Assembly (NCBI GenBank): GCA_027451785.1
Contig: DAIDIS010000267.1
Span: forward strand, 1-31,574
DNA length: 31,574 bases
Direction: 5' to 3'
DNA from: Acidimicrobiales bacterium
GTDB lineage: Bacteria > Actinomycetota > Acidimicrobiia > Acidimicrobiales > JAKAVM01
Positions 8,438-15,644 of this stretch are shown piece by piece. The notes beneath the pieces are model-generated. The model was not told the origin of the DNA and did no database searches. It saw only the letters and a program-made list of their open reading frames with translations. Within the stretch, counting starts at the first letter, position 1; the number at the start of each line of letters is the position of its first letter. Made by a program: the position numbers and the translations under genes.

Positions 8438-8481
8438 CTATTCGCTCTTTCAAGCATTTCGTTACTGCTGGTCATGCCCAT
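8434..8481 (-). CDS. Candidate 15-codon leader ORF before aroA-cmk
   Basis: In the 107-bp gap between tyrA and aroA-cmk, an ATG at 8481 opens a 15-residue frame (MGMTSSNEMLERANR) whose TGA overlaps the aroA-cmk ATG as ATGA. That arrangement could couple translation. The peptide has no run of aromatic codons, so classical attenuation is not suggested. It may be chance; the overlap is the only support. Confidence 0.15.
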   Translation of the reverse strand: MGMTSSNEMLERANR

Positions 8482-8544
8482 CTACTTGCAGTCGGACTCC
8501 CAGACCACCCGGCGATGCCAAACGCCTCATCGGCTCCCAAGGGG

Positions 8545-9639
8545 TTAGATCGTCTGTACTGTAGCCTGCCTACCCTGTCCCCTAAGCGCCGACGCGAACC
8601 TTTCGGCTGAAGGAGTGTCGACCAGCATTACCACGATTCCGGCCTCGCCCTCAATGGAATGCGCGATTTCAATGTCGGCGATATTTACGCCAAGTCCACC
8701 GGCGAGGGCCGCCACCGATGCGATCTCCCCAGGGCGGTCGTAGATTGTCGCCCTAACTTCGCACAAGTCCTCGGGGCGCAACAGGTCTGGAGGAAAATTG
8801 CGCCTGGATGACTGTGCGTTCTCCAGGTATCGCAATATTCCTTCGCCGTCTCTGTTCCCAACCATCGCCTGAAGCCGCTCAAGTGCGTGAATCAATTGAC
8901 CTAACGACTCCGAAATCGCCTCCGAGTTTGCCGAACATATCTGCGGCCAAATATCGGGACTTCCGGATGCGATCCTGGTCATATCCCTGAAGCCGCCTGC
9001 GGCAAGCTTCATCAACAGATCCTGGTCGGTCGCCTCGTTGGTAGCGATGTTCATTAGCGCCGCTGCGCTCAGGTGCGGCACGTGTGAGACCATGGCAACG
9101 AGCTTGTCGTGCTCAAGCGCATCCATCCCGACGACGTGAGCCCCAATTGCAGTCAGGATCCCGTGTAACTTCGCGTAAGCCTCCGGGTCGGAGTGTGGTC
9201 CTGGCGTAAGCACCCAGGTCCGCTTTACGAACATGGCGCCATCGGCTCCGCCCGCTCCGAGTTGCTCCGAACCAGCCATCGGGTGACCGCCTATGAATCT
9301 CGGGTCGTTGACGGACGCCACTATCCGGCTCTTCACGCTTGCCACGTCTGTGACCAACTTTGCATTTACTTCGCCAAGGCAAAAGGCTGCGGTCTCGACG
9401 ACCGCGTCAGGCGGTACCGCAACAACCGCTAGGTCAGGCCCCGGCGCCCATCCTTCTGAGCCCACTGCGCCGTTTTGCATGGCGACCTCAAGCTGTTGCG
9501 GGTCCGTGTCCATGCCACTGACATTCCAGCCCTCGTTCCTAAGGGCCTTTCCTATCGACGATCCGATCAACCCAGTACCGACGACAAGCGCTCGGGGAGC
9601 ATTTCCGTACGGCTGCTCGCCGCTTAAGTTTCCAGGCAC
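8545..9639 (-). CDS. tyrA: Prephenate dehydrogenase with C-terminal ACT domain
   Basis: A 364-residue TyrA that oxidatively decarboxylates prephenate to 4-hydroxyphenylpyruvate for tyrosine synthesis. The dinucleotide-binding GTGLIGSSIG is at 21-30 and the substrate-site signature GGHPMAGSEQ at 117-126. The C-terminal ~70 residues (from about 292, with RPGEIASVAALAGG) are an ACT domain, which in other TyrA proteins mediates tyrosine feedback inhibition. The GTG start shares its first G with the TAG stop of aroH (TAGTG), a one-base overlap indicating tight coupling. Cofactor preference (NAD or NADP) and arogenate use cannot be decided by eye. Confidence 0.94.
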   Translation of the reverse strand: MPGNLSGEQPYGNAPRALVVGTGLIGSSIGKALRNEGWNVSGMDTDPQQLEVAMQNGAVGSEGWAPGPDLAVVAVPPDAVVETAAFCLGEVNAKLVTDVASVKSRIVASVNDPRFIGGHPMAGSEQLGAGGADGAMFVKRTWVLTPGPHSDPEAYAKLHGILTAIGAHVVGMDALEHDKLVAMVSHVPHLSAAALMNIATNEATDQDLLMKLAAGGFRDMTRIASGSPDIWPQICSANSEAISESLGQLIHALERLQAMVGNRDGEGILRYLENAQSSRRNFPPDLLRPEDLCEVRATIYDRPGEIASVAALAGGLGVNIADIEIAHSIEGEAGIVVMLVDTPSAERFASALRGQGRQATVQTI

Positions 9640-10004
9640 TAATCGTCAGAGCCTCGGAGCTTGGTAGCCGCATGAAGGTATATGTGCACCATCTGGTCCT
9701 TGCGCTTATCTGTGTTCACATGCAAAAGCACTCTGATACACAGGGGAAGGGATCCTGGTACGGGTATCTCCCTCGCGCAGATAAGTGGCGTCTCGGACAG
9801 AGTCGCCAACCTAACAGGTGTCGCCGGAAACGCCGAGCAGATATCCTCGGTCGCCGTAAAGAGAACGCTGACAACGTCGGCTTCGTCGATGGCATTCCTG
9901 TTCAACATCTCGCGTACAAGCTCGACAGACCTTTCAGACACCTGCTCTTGGGTGTCTCGCTCAACGGTCGTAGCTCCCCTAATCGCCCAGGTCAGTTTGC
10001 TCAT
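9639..10004 (-). CDS. aroH: Monofunctional chorismate mutase, AroH type
   Basis: A 121-residue AroH-class chorismate mutase that converts chorismate to prephenate, the substrate of the adjacent TyrA. Seen: WAIRGATTVERDT at 6-18, a SATPDL-like segment (FTATEDI), FPATPVR and CIRVLLHVNTD, in the order known from Bacillus subtilis AroH. The frame is open further to 10037, but the ATG at 10004 has an AAGGGA Shine-Dalgarno and gives the family N-terminus. It lies 36 bp after rluB and shares one base with tyrA. The AroH fold is trimeric and distinct from the helical AroQ type usual in mycobacteria. Confidence 0.93.
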   Translation of the reverse strand: MSKLTWAIRGATTVERDTQEQVSERSVELVREMLNRNAIDEADVVSVLFTATEDICSAFPATPVRLATLSETPLICAREIPVPGSLPLCIRVLLHVNTDKRKDQMVHIYLHAATKLRGSDD

Positions 10005-10040
10005 TTTCCCTTCGCAAGAATCAGCATGCGGCCACAAATC

Positions 10041-10847
10041 CTAGCCTGAGCGGCGGCTCCTACGTTCCTGGCGGGACTCCGTCGTATCGTGGAGCTGAGT
10101 GGTGGTGCCCTTCTTTGCCAATTCGGCCAACGAACGCACCTCCGCAAACGTCATCTCTCGGTATTTCCCCGGTTTGATTGTCCGGTCGGAGAGCTGACCA
10201 ACCCTGGTCCTGGCCAGCCTCTTGACCGTGAGGCCAACAGCGTCACACATCCTGCGCACCTGGCGATTACGGCCTTCGTGAATGACGATCTTCAGTCCTG
10301 AACTGCCTACCCGCGCAACCTTTGCGGGCTTGGTAATACCGTCTTCGAGTAGGACACCGTCTCGCAATGTCTTGAGGGCTAGCGGGGTGATCTCGCCCGA
10401 TACCTGGGCGACGTACTCCTTTTCGACCCCGTAGGAAGGATGAGCAAGAAGGTTAGCGAACGCTCCGTCATTGGTCACGATGATGAGCCCTTCCGTAGCC
10501 TCATCCAGCCTTCCAACGCTAAAGACCCTAGGTTCGGGCGGCACTAGATCGACGATGACCGGTCTTCCGTGAGTGTCCTTTGAGGTGCATACGACTCCGG
10601 CGGGCTTGTTCACCAGGTAATAGACAAGACCGGGTTCCGTCGACGTTTCAACGCCGTCAACCTGGACCTTGTCCTCCAAAACGTGAACCCTCTGCCCAAG
10701 CCTCGCAACCGAACCGTTTACGACAACTCTTCCAGCTTCGATCATCTCTTCACATGCCCTGCGGGAGCCGAAGCCGAGCCGAGCCAAGACCTTCTGTAGG
10801 CGCTCTCCGTCCGGAGACTCCCCTCCAAAAGAGGGCCAATCATGCAC
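10041..10847 (-). CDS. rluB: 23S rRNA pseudouridine synthase, RluB/RsuA family
   Basis: A 268-residue protein with an N-terminal S4 RNA-binding domain (about 14-62, RLQKVLARLGFGSRR) and an RsuA/RluB-type pseudouridine synthase domain. The catalytic aspartate is in GRLDEATEGL (D115). KPAGVVCT and GRNRQVRRMCDAVG are further family signatures. The target is expected to be 23S rRNA (RluB-like) or 16S rRNA (RsuA-like); the scpAB neighbourhood is typical for RluB in Gram-positives. The GTG start at 10847 lies two bases after the scpB stop. The basic C-terminal tail (RQERRSRRSG) is family-typical. Confidence 0.92.
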   Translation of the reverse strand: MHDWPSFGGESPDGERLQKVLARLGFGSRRACEEMIEAGRVVVNGSVARLGQRVHVLEDKVQVDGVETSTEPGLVYYLVNKPAGVVCTSKDTHGRPVIVDLVPPEPRVFSVGRLDEATEGLIIVTNDGAFANLLAHPSYGVEKEYVAQVSGEITPLALKTLRDGVLLEDGITKPAKVARVGSSGLKIVIHEGRNRQVRRMCDAVGLTVKRLARTRVGQLSDRTIKPGKYREMTFAEVRSLAELAKKGTTTQLHDTTESRQERRSRRSG

Positions 10848-10849
10848 CT

Positions 10850-11461
10850 CTATAAGGGATCACCCGCCGGCCGCAGCCCGATCTCAAGCTTTTCGACTGT
10901 TTCCGGTCCCGGCATGAATTCGGATAGTGGGGGCAGGTCCGCAACGGATGCCAATCCGAGCTTCTCCAAGAAAACGTCAGTTGTCCCATAAAGGACAGCA
11001 CGCCCCGGACCGTCGTCTCTGGCAACCTCGGCTACGTAGCCCTTCTGCGCAAGCATCGTGACCGTTGCCTCGACATTTACACCTCTAACCGACGAGATTT
11101 GTGCCTTCGAGATCGGCTGCTTGTAGGCGATGATCGCAAGGGTCTCAAGTGCAGCCGACGACAATCGAGCCGATTGTCCGTTTAATGCGAATTTCTCCAC
11201 ATACTCGGCCATTTCGGGACGACTCTGGAACCTATAGCCCCCAGCCACCTTGCAGAGCAGGAAACCCCTCGCCATACTGTCGTACTCTCGGGCCAACTCG
11301 CCGCAAGCATCTTCGACGGCCTCAGTACTGACTTCTGCCAGCTCGGCTATGAGCCCAGGAGGTATCGGCTCGATGGCAACCATGAGGATTGCTTCGATCG
11401 CCCTTTTAAGTTCAGCTATCTCACTCAATTTGCATTCCTGACTAGACCCATAGCTTGCCAT
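10850..11461 (-). CDS. scpB: Segregation and condensation protein B
   Basis: A 203-residue ScpB, the winged-helix kleisin-associated subunit of the Smc-ScpA-ScpB condensin that organises the chromosome. Recognised by the segment LSSAALETLAIIAYKQPISKAQI, the most conserved part of the family (cited only as a landmark), followed by RGVNVEATV and an YGTTDVFLEKLGL-type segment. The frame stays open upstream to a GTG at 11527, which would overlap scpA by 53 bp. The ATG at 11461 follows the scpA stop by 13 bp, has a TGAGG purine stretch about 12 nt upstream and is preferred. The gene is followed after 2 bp by rluB. No smc gene is in the window. Confidence 0.93.
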   Translation of the reverse strand: MASYGSSQECKLSEIAELKRAIEAILMVAIEPIPPGLIAELAEVSTEAVEDACGELAREYDSMARGFLLCKVAGGYRFQSRPEMAEYVEKFALNGQSARLSSAALETLAIIAYKQPISKAQISSVRGVNVEATVTMLAQKGYVAEVARDDGPGRAVLYGTTDVFLEKLGLASVADLPPLSEFMPGPETVEKLEIGLRPAGDPL

Positions 11462-11474
11462 TGCTAACCCGGCC

Positions 11475-12269
11475 TCAGCCGTCGTACTCTTCGGCGACTC
11501 CGGTAAGGACTCTTTCCGCGGGTGCACCGACGCCCAGATCGTATATCCACGACACGAAGAGCGGACCGAACCTGAGCTGCTGTTCCAAATCGACGAAATT
11601 CTCCTTATAGAGCTCCAAAATCGCCAGGAAAGCAGCCACTATTTCTATCGGTTCGCTCATCTCGGCGGTAAGGTCCCTGAAGCTTGCGCTTCCAAGCTCC
11701 GAAAGGGCGGTAGCGATCCGCTTCACAGTCTCGGCCACGCTCACCTTCACAGCGGTTACGTGGTCCAGCTTCAGCTCGGGCTCCGGCTTAGGGGACAAGC
11801 ACCGCGCTAGTGCCTTCGCCAACTGCTCAGGCTTCAGGCCGGCTATTGGGTCCGGGGCAATATCGGCAAACTCGTCCTCCATTCCCGACATTCTCGGCAA
11901 CGAGAGCGCAGCGGACTCGGTCTTGAACCTGAACAACGCTGCAACGTCCTTGAAGGTGCTCGCCTCCAATAGCTTAGACAGAAGCAAGTCGCGCTCCTCC
12001 AACAGCGCAATCTCCTCTTCAAGGTCGATATCCGTAGGGTCAGGAAGCAGACGCCTGCACTTAAGTTGGATGAGAATCGAGGCGATCAGTGCAAACTGAG
12101 TGGAAGTTTCCAGGTCAATTTCACTGGAAAGTTTCTCCATCTCTTCAACGAACCGATCGACTATCCCAGAGAGGGATATCTGATAGACATCCACCTTCTC
12201 CGAAGTGATCAAATTCAAGAGCAGATCGAACGGCCCCTCGAAAACCGGCGTCGAAACCTCAAAGCCCAC
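11475..12269 (-). CDS. scpA: Segregation and condensation protein A (kleisin)
   Basis: ScpA bridges the Smc heads and binds ScpB in the bacterial condensin. The family start pattern FEGPFDLLLNLI is at about residues 10-21, followed by the Smc-neck-binding helices and a C-terminal winged helix (FLAILELYKENFVDLEQ). I prefer the GTG at 12269, which gives 264 residues with the expected N-terminus and an AGG-containing upstream sequence. An ATG at 12320 would add 17 unconserved residues and collide with the trpS promoter region. The gene is first in a minus-strand run scpA-scpB-rluB-aroH-tyrA. The ParA-like gene that precedes scpA in mycobacteria is missing here, replaced by divergent trpS. Confidence 0.92.
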   Translation of the reverse strand: MGFEVSTPVFEGPFDLLLNLITSEKVDVYQISLSGIVDRFVEEMEKLSSEIDLETSTQFALIASILIQLKCRRLLPDPTDIDLEEEIALLEERDLLLSKLLEASTFKDVAALFRFKTESAALSLPRMSGMEDEFADIAPDPIAGLKPEQLAKALARCLSPKPEPELKLDHVTAVKVSVAETVKRIATALSELGSASFRDLTAEMSEPIEIVAAFLAILELYKENFVDLEQQLRFGPLFVSWIYDLGVGAPAERVLTGVAEEYDG

Positions 12270-12281
12270 CCGACCTAGGAT

Positions 12282-12299
12282 ACCGGGTTGGTACCCGGT
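12282..12299. promoter_or_regulatory. Perfect inverted repeat in the scpA-trpS divergent region
   Basis: ACCGGGT, a 4-nt spacer TGGT and ACCCGGT form a perfect 7-bp inverted repeat in the 59-bp space between the chosen scpA and trpS starts. It lies just upstream of the trpS -10-like box. It could be an operator or an mRNA hairpin in the scpA leader; no function is known. Confidence 0.4.
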
Positions 12300-12314
12300 G
12301 ATGGCGAACTCGCA

Positions 12315-12320
12315 TATCAT
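12315..12320 (+). promoter_or_regulatory. Predicted -10 box of trpS
   Basis: TATCAT (one mismatch to TATAAT) lies 8 nt before the trpS ATG at 12329, predicting a nearly leaderless mRNA. No convincing -35 is seen at 16-18 bp; TTGGTA lies 21 bp upstream, which is too far for a standard promoter. Confidence 0.4.
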
Positions 12321-12328
12321 TGCGGTCG

Positions 12329-13315
12329 ATGAAAAGGGTACTTTCCGGGATACAACCTACTGGCGGGGTCCATTTGGGCAATTATTTTGGCGCCTTCCGG
12401 AACTGGGTGTCGGACCAGCACGACACCGATGCCTTCTTCTGTATAGTTGACTTACACGCGCTCACGGTCGATCACGACCCCGCTCAGCTTGCCAGGACAA
12501 CCCTGGAGATGGCGACAATGTTCCTGGCCGTCGGGTTGGATCCTTCCGCTTGCACCCTTTTCGTGCAGAGTCACGTTTTGCAGCACACTGCCCTGACTTG
12601 GCTTTTGGAATGTACTGCGTCTTTCGGCGAGCTTTCCCGGATGACGCAATTCAAGGACAAGGGGAAGGGTCGGGAGTCCGTAAGTGCTGGACTATTCACG
12701 TACCCGGTCTTGATGGCTGCTGACATTCTCGCGTACGACACCGATTCCGTTCCCGTCGGCCACGACCAAAAACAGCACCTTGAGCTGGCCCGCAACATCG
12801 CAATTCGCTTCAACGGCAGGTATGGCGACACGTTCAAAGTCCCACAACCTGATATCCCAAAGGTCGGAGCCAGGATTATGGATCTCCAGGACCCAACATC
12901 CAAGATGTCAAAAAGCTCCAAAAGCGAGCAGGGGCTCATCTACCTTCTCGACGACCCTGCAACAATTGAGAAAAAGATCAAGCGGGCAGTGACCGATGCC
13001 GAGCCTGAAGTACGCTTCGACCCTGAATCCAAACCCGGAGTTTCCAACCTTTTGACCCTTTTGGCAGCGGCGACGGACAAGACACCCGACGATGCCGCTA
13101 AAGGACTCGTGAATTACGGCTCATTGAAGCATTCGGCCGCGGAGGCGATCATCGAGATGGTCCGCCCAATCCAAGAGCGCTACCGACAACTCTCCGCCGA
13201 TACCTCAGAGGTCTCCCGCCTTCTGGCCAATGGAGCGCAGAAGGCAAGCGAGATCGCAGAAGCCACCGTCCGACGTGCCGGTGACGCTGTCGGGCTATTG
13301 CCGAAGTCCTTCTAA
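12329..13315 (+). CDS. trpS: Tryptophanyl-tRNA synthetase
   Basis: A 328-residue class Ic aminoacyl-tRNA synthetase of normal bacterial length that charges tRNA-Trp. The HIGH-equivalent is HLGN within SGIQPTGGVHLGNY (6-19), and the KMSKS loop is KMSKS at 192-196. AGLFTYPVLMAADILAY and VGHDQKQHLELAR are TrpRS signatures. The frame can also begin at a TTG (12320), but the ATG at 12329 gives the canonical MKRVLSGIQPT start. The gene is divergent from the scpA operon and convergent with the DUF1015 gene. No T-box-like leader is possible because almost no 5' leader is left. Confidence 0.96.
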   Translation: MKRVLSGIQPTGGVHLGNYFGAFRNWVSDQHDTDAFFCIVDLHALTVDHDPAQLARTTLEMATMFLAVGLDPSACTLFVQSHVLQHTALTWLLECTASFGELSRMTQFKDKGKGRESVSAGLFTYPVLMAADILAYDTDSVPVGHDQKQHLELARNIAIRFNGRYGDTFKVPQPDIPKVGARIMDLQDPTSKMSKSSKSEQGLIYLLDDPATIEKKIKRAVTDAEPEVRFDPESKPGVSNLLTLLAAATDKTPDDAAKGLVNYGSLKHSAAEAIIEMVRPIQERYRQLSADTSEVSRLLANGAQKASEIAEATVRRAGDAVGLLPKSF

Positions 13316-13319
13316 CCTC

Positions 13320-13337
13320 AGCCGATTCGGATTGGCT
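13320..13337. terminator. Weak stem-loop between trpS and the DUF1015 gene
   Basis: AGCCGAT, loop TCGG, ATTGGCT can form a 7-bp stem with one G-U pair in the 58-bp convergent gap. There is no T-tract on either side, so it is at most a weak or factor-assisted terminator. Confidence 0.25.
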
Positions 13338-13373
13338 CTAGAGAACAAAGCCGCGTAAGACCAGAACCCGGCC

Positions 13374-14627
13374 TTAGTCTTCAACCGGCCTTATCACCAT
13401 CCCGGTTCGTGGCTTCGGATGGAAATATGTCGTCTTCGGAGCCATGCGGAGTCTTGCGTGTGCTGCCCGGGAGATTTGCTCGACCGTAGATGGCCGAATC
13501 AACACCGCTGCTTCCGAATTGCCCTCCGAGACCGCCATGAGGACGTTGCGGAATCGCGGCTCGTATGTTGTATCGATACCCTCCAGGTTCGAAAGCGCCT
13601 TGGCCAACCTCACCGAGTCAAGCTCCCACAGCACTCCTCCGCCCGGAGAGTCCTGCTTTGCGACCTCGCCTGGGTCAGGGCCAATCCAATCCCCGAGCAG
13701 CCAGCAACCCTCCTGAGTTACCAACGCCATCGCTCCCAGCTCAGCTAGCGTTTCGGGACTCAAGCTTGCAGCCGCGACCGGGCTCGGAGTCAGAACAAAA
13801 AAGCCCGCCAGCGCTTCTCTGATCTCATCCGCACTCTTTCCGGAAATAAGTCGATGAATGGTTCGGACGAGCAGTTGGTCCTCTGCATGCTCCACAACGA
13901 AAGCGAGCACGAAATCGTGACCTCCCGAGGAATTGCCGTTGGAATCCCGCACCTCTTTACGGTATGCAAGCGACGTCTCGAACCTGTGATGCCCGTCAGC
14001 AATAACCACAGGAGTTGCGCCGACAATCTTCTCGATCCTCTCGATGGACCCCTGGTCGCTGATTCTCGAGAGCCTATGCACCACTCCATCTTCGTCAGTG
14101 GACGAAATCACTTGCCCACTCTTAGGGGAGTCGGCTATCGCCTCGGTTAGACCGCCGGAAAGAGAGAGTCCCCAGATTGGGGAGATATTGCAGCCCGTGG
14201 CTCGCAAAAGGTAAAGCCTGTCTCCCTTTGGCTTGGGCATGGTTTCTTCGTGCGGCAGAATCTCCCCCTCTTGCGCTCCCGAAATCCCAAGCCCGCCGAG
14301 GAGCCCCGTCGTAGAGCGGCGATTTCCGGACTCGTCGGTGAACTCCATCTCGTAGAGGTAAAACGCGGGTTCAGAGTCCCTTTTCAAAATCCCCTCGGAG
14401 CGCCATTCCGAGATCAGATTTGCGGCTCTTTCGTACTTGGTCATCTCTCCTGCATCGCCGGGCTCATCCACGGGAAGCTCAACCAGAATCGAGTTGTATG
14501 GGCTCTTTGCCGCCAACCGAGCCCGGTCGGCATCATCGACTACGTCGTATGGTGGAGCAGCTACATCGTCAATCGAGACGACGGTCGTGTCGTAAAGGAG
14601 TCCTTTGAAGGGAATGAAACTCGGCAT
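13374..14627 (-). CDS. DUF1015 family protein
   Basis: A 417-residue protein of the DUF1015 (PF06245) family, recognised by the N-terminal PFKGLLYD and APPYDVV segments (about 6-30), HEETMPKPKGDRL with a downstream CNISPI (126-151) and the hallmark DGHHRFETSLAYRKE (211-225). The His pair and neighbouring residues suggest an enzymatic site, but I cannot name a reaction from the sequence. The frame extends upstream to 14900, but those 91 residues run into the divergent HAD gene and lack family character, so the ATG at 14627 is chosen. It is transcribed alone, divergent from the HAD phosphatase gene and convergent with trpS. Confidence 0.88.
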   Translation of the reverse strand: MPSFIPFKGLLYDTTVVSIDDVAAPPYDVVDDADRARLAAKSPYNSILVELPVDEPGDAGEMTKYERAANLISEWRSEGILKRDSEPAFYLYEMEFTDESGNRRSTTGLLGGLGISGAQEGEILPHEETMPKPKGDRLYLLRATGCNISPIWGLSLSGGLTEAIADSPKSGQVISSTDEDGVVHRLSRISDQGSIERIEKIVGATPVVIADGHHRFETSLAYRKEVRDSNGNSSGGHDFVLAFVVEHAEDQLLVRTIHRLISGKSADEIREALAGFFVLTPSPVAAASLSPETLAELGAMALVTQEGCWLLGDWIGPDPGEVAKQDSPGGGVLWELDSVRLAKALSNLEGIDTTYEPRFRNVLMAVSEGNSEAAVLIRPSTVEQISRAAHARLRMAPKTTYFHPKPRTGMVIRPVED

Positions 14628-14639
14628 AGTCTTTGCATA

Positions 14640-14691
14640 CCACACATTGTGGGGTAAGCGCCCAGGCCGCGCGTTGCCGAGCGCCACAATG
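14640..14691. promoter_or_regulatory. Inverted repeats in the DUF1015-HAD divergent spacer
   Basis: Within the 87-bp divergent spacer, CCACA-CAT-TGTGG (14640-14652) is a perfect 5-bp inverted repeat. Its right half CATTGTGG (14645-14652) is also repeated inverted as CCACAATG (14684-14691). Paired sites like these could be a regulator operator acting on both genes. No regulator gene is nearby and promoter boxes are not clear. Confidence 0.3.
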
Positions 14692-14714
14692 GTTACTGGA
14701 GAACCAGCACGAAT

Positions 14715-15512
14715 ATGACATGGGTATTGGACTTGGACGGCGTCATTTGGCTGGGCGACGCCCCGATACCGGGTGCTGCCGAAGCAGTCGGCAGGCTCCG
14801 GAAGGCTGGGCACTCGGTGCTTTTCACCACCAACAACTCTGTACCAACGGTCGCCGAATACGTGAAAAAACTCTCGAAGATCGGAATCGCCGCCAGCCAT
14901 ACCGAAATCGTCACATCAGCCCAAGCGGCCGCCACAATTGTGCCGGCCGGGGAAACGGCTTTGGTTGCAGGTGGAGAAGGGCTTATCGAAGCACTCTCGA
15001 ATAAGCGAGTCGAGGTTATCGGCGCTCATCAATTCACCGACCATCCCGACGGCTATCTTGATGACCCGCGCAGAACCAAGGTCCGCTACGTGATAGTTGG
15101 ATGGCACAGCTATTACGGCGTAGCAAGCGTCGCTGTCGCTGCGTCTTCGGTAAAAGATGGCGCGCTCTTGATAGGAACCAACGACGATGCAAGCTATCCA
15201 ACTCCCGGTCTCCACCTGCCAGGGTCAGGAGCAATAATTTCTGCGGTCTCCGTCATGTCCGGTTCGGAGCCCGTCTTCGCGGGCAAACCGCATGACCCAA
15301 TCGTTACGCTCTTGTCGCCTCGGCTAAGCGGTGATGACACGGTAATCGGAGACCGACCTTCAACCGACGGTATGTTGGCGAGAAAGATCGGAGCGAGGTT
15401 CGGCTTGGTCCTAAGCGGGGTGACTTCCTCCTTCGGCGACCTCCACCCAAGAGACCCAAAGCCCGACCTAGTAGCAGCGTCACTCTTTGATTTGGTCGTG
15501 GCGGAGACTTGA
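14715..15512 (+). CDS. NagD-like HAD-family phosphatase
   Basis: A 265-residue HAD hydrolase of subclass IIA (NagD/PGP type). Motif I is DLDGVIW (6-12), with nucleophile D6 and acid/base D8. Motif II is TTNNS (38-42). GTNDDASYPTPG (154-165) is cap-region typical. The motif III lysine is in AGKPHDP (K191), and motif IV is GDRPSTDG (212-219). In mycobacteria the homologue next to tlyA (Rv1692) was described as a glycerol-3-phosphate phosphatase involved in lipid recycling; that is my recollection and the substrate here is an inference. An ATG start with GGAGA about 12 nt upstream is clear. It begins a plus-strand run that continues through tlyA, nadK, recN and pyrG. Confidence 0.9.
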   Translation: MTWVLDLDGVIWLGDAPIPGAAEAVGRLRKAGHSVLFTTNNSVPTVAEYVKKLSKIGIAASHTEIVTSAQAAATIVPAGETALVAGGEGLIEALSNKRVEVIGAHQFTDHPDGYLDDPRRTKVRYVIVGWHSYYGVASVAVAASSVKDGALLIGTNDDASYPTPGLHLPGSGAIISAVSVMSGSEPVFAGKPHDPIVTLLSPRLSGDDTVIGDRPSTDGMLARKIGARFGLVLSGVTSSFGDLHPRDPKPDLVAASLFDLVVAET

Positions 15513-15644
15513 GTACTTTCGAGCATGAACCCGAATACCTGCGAGCTGCTCTCGACCTGTTGGGTCCGATTAAAACTTCTTGTCCGCAAACTATGGCAAA
15601 CGACCGCTTGCTAGGAGTAGCCTCTTGGCATGGCTCAGAATGAC
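15509..15644 (+). CDS. Candidate small ORF between the HAD and phasin-like genes
   Basis: A TTG overlapping the HAD stop (TTGA) opens a 44-codon frame that starts MSTFEHEPEYLRAALDLL and ends 15 bases inside the next gene. M. tuberculosis also has a very short gene between the HAD gene and tlyA (Rv1693), which is why I list it. There is no Shine-Dalgarno beyond the HAD coding sequence and no recognisable motif, so chance is quite possible. Confidence 0.2.

Noticed and set aside
14628..14900. N-terminal extension of the DUF1015 protein to 14900
   Set aside because: It would overlap the divergent HAD start by about 190 bp, and the family N-terminus begins at the ATG at 14627.
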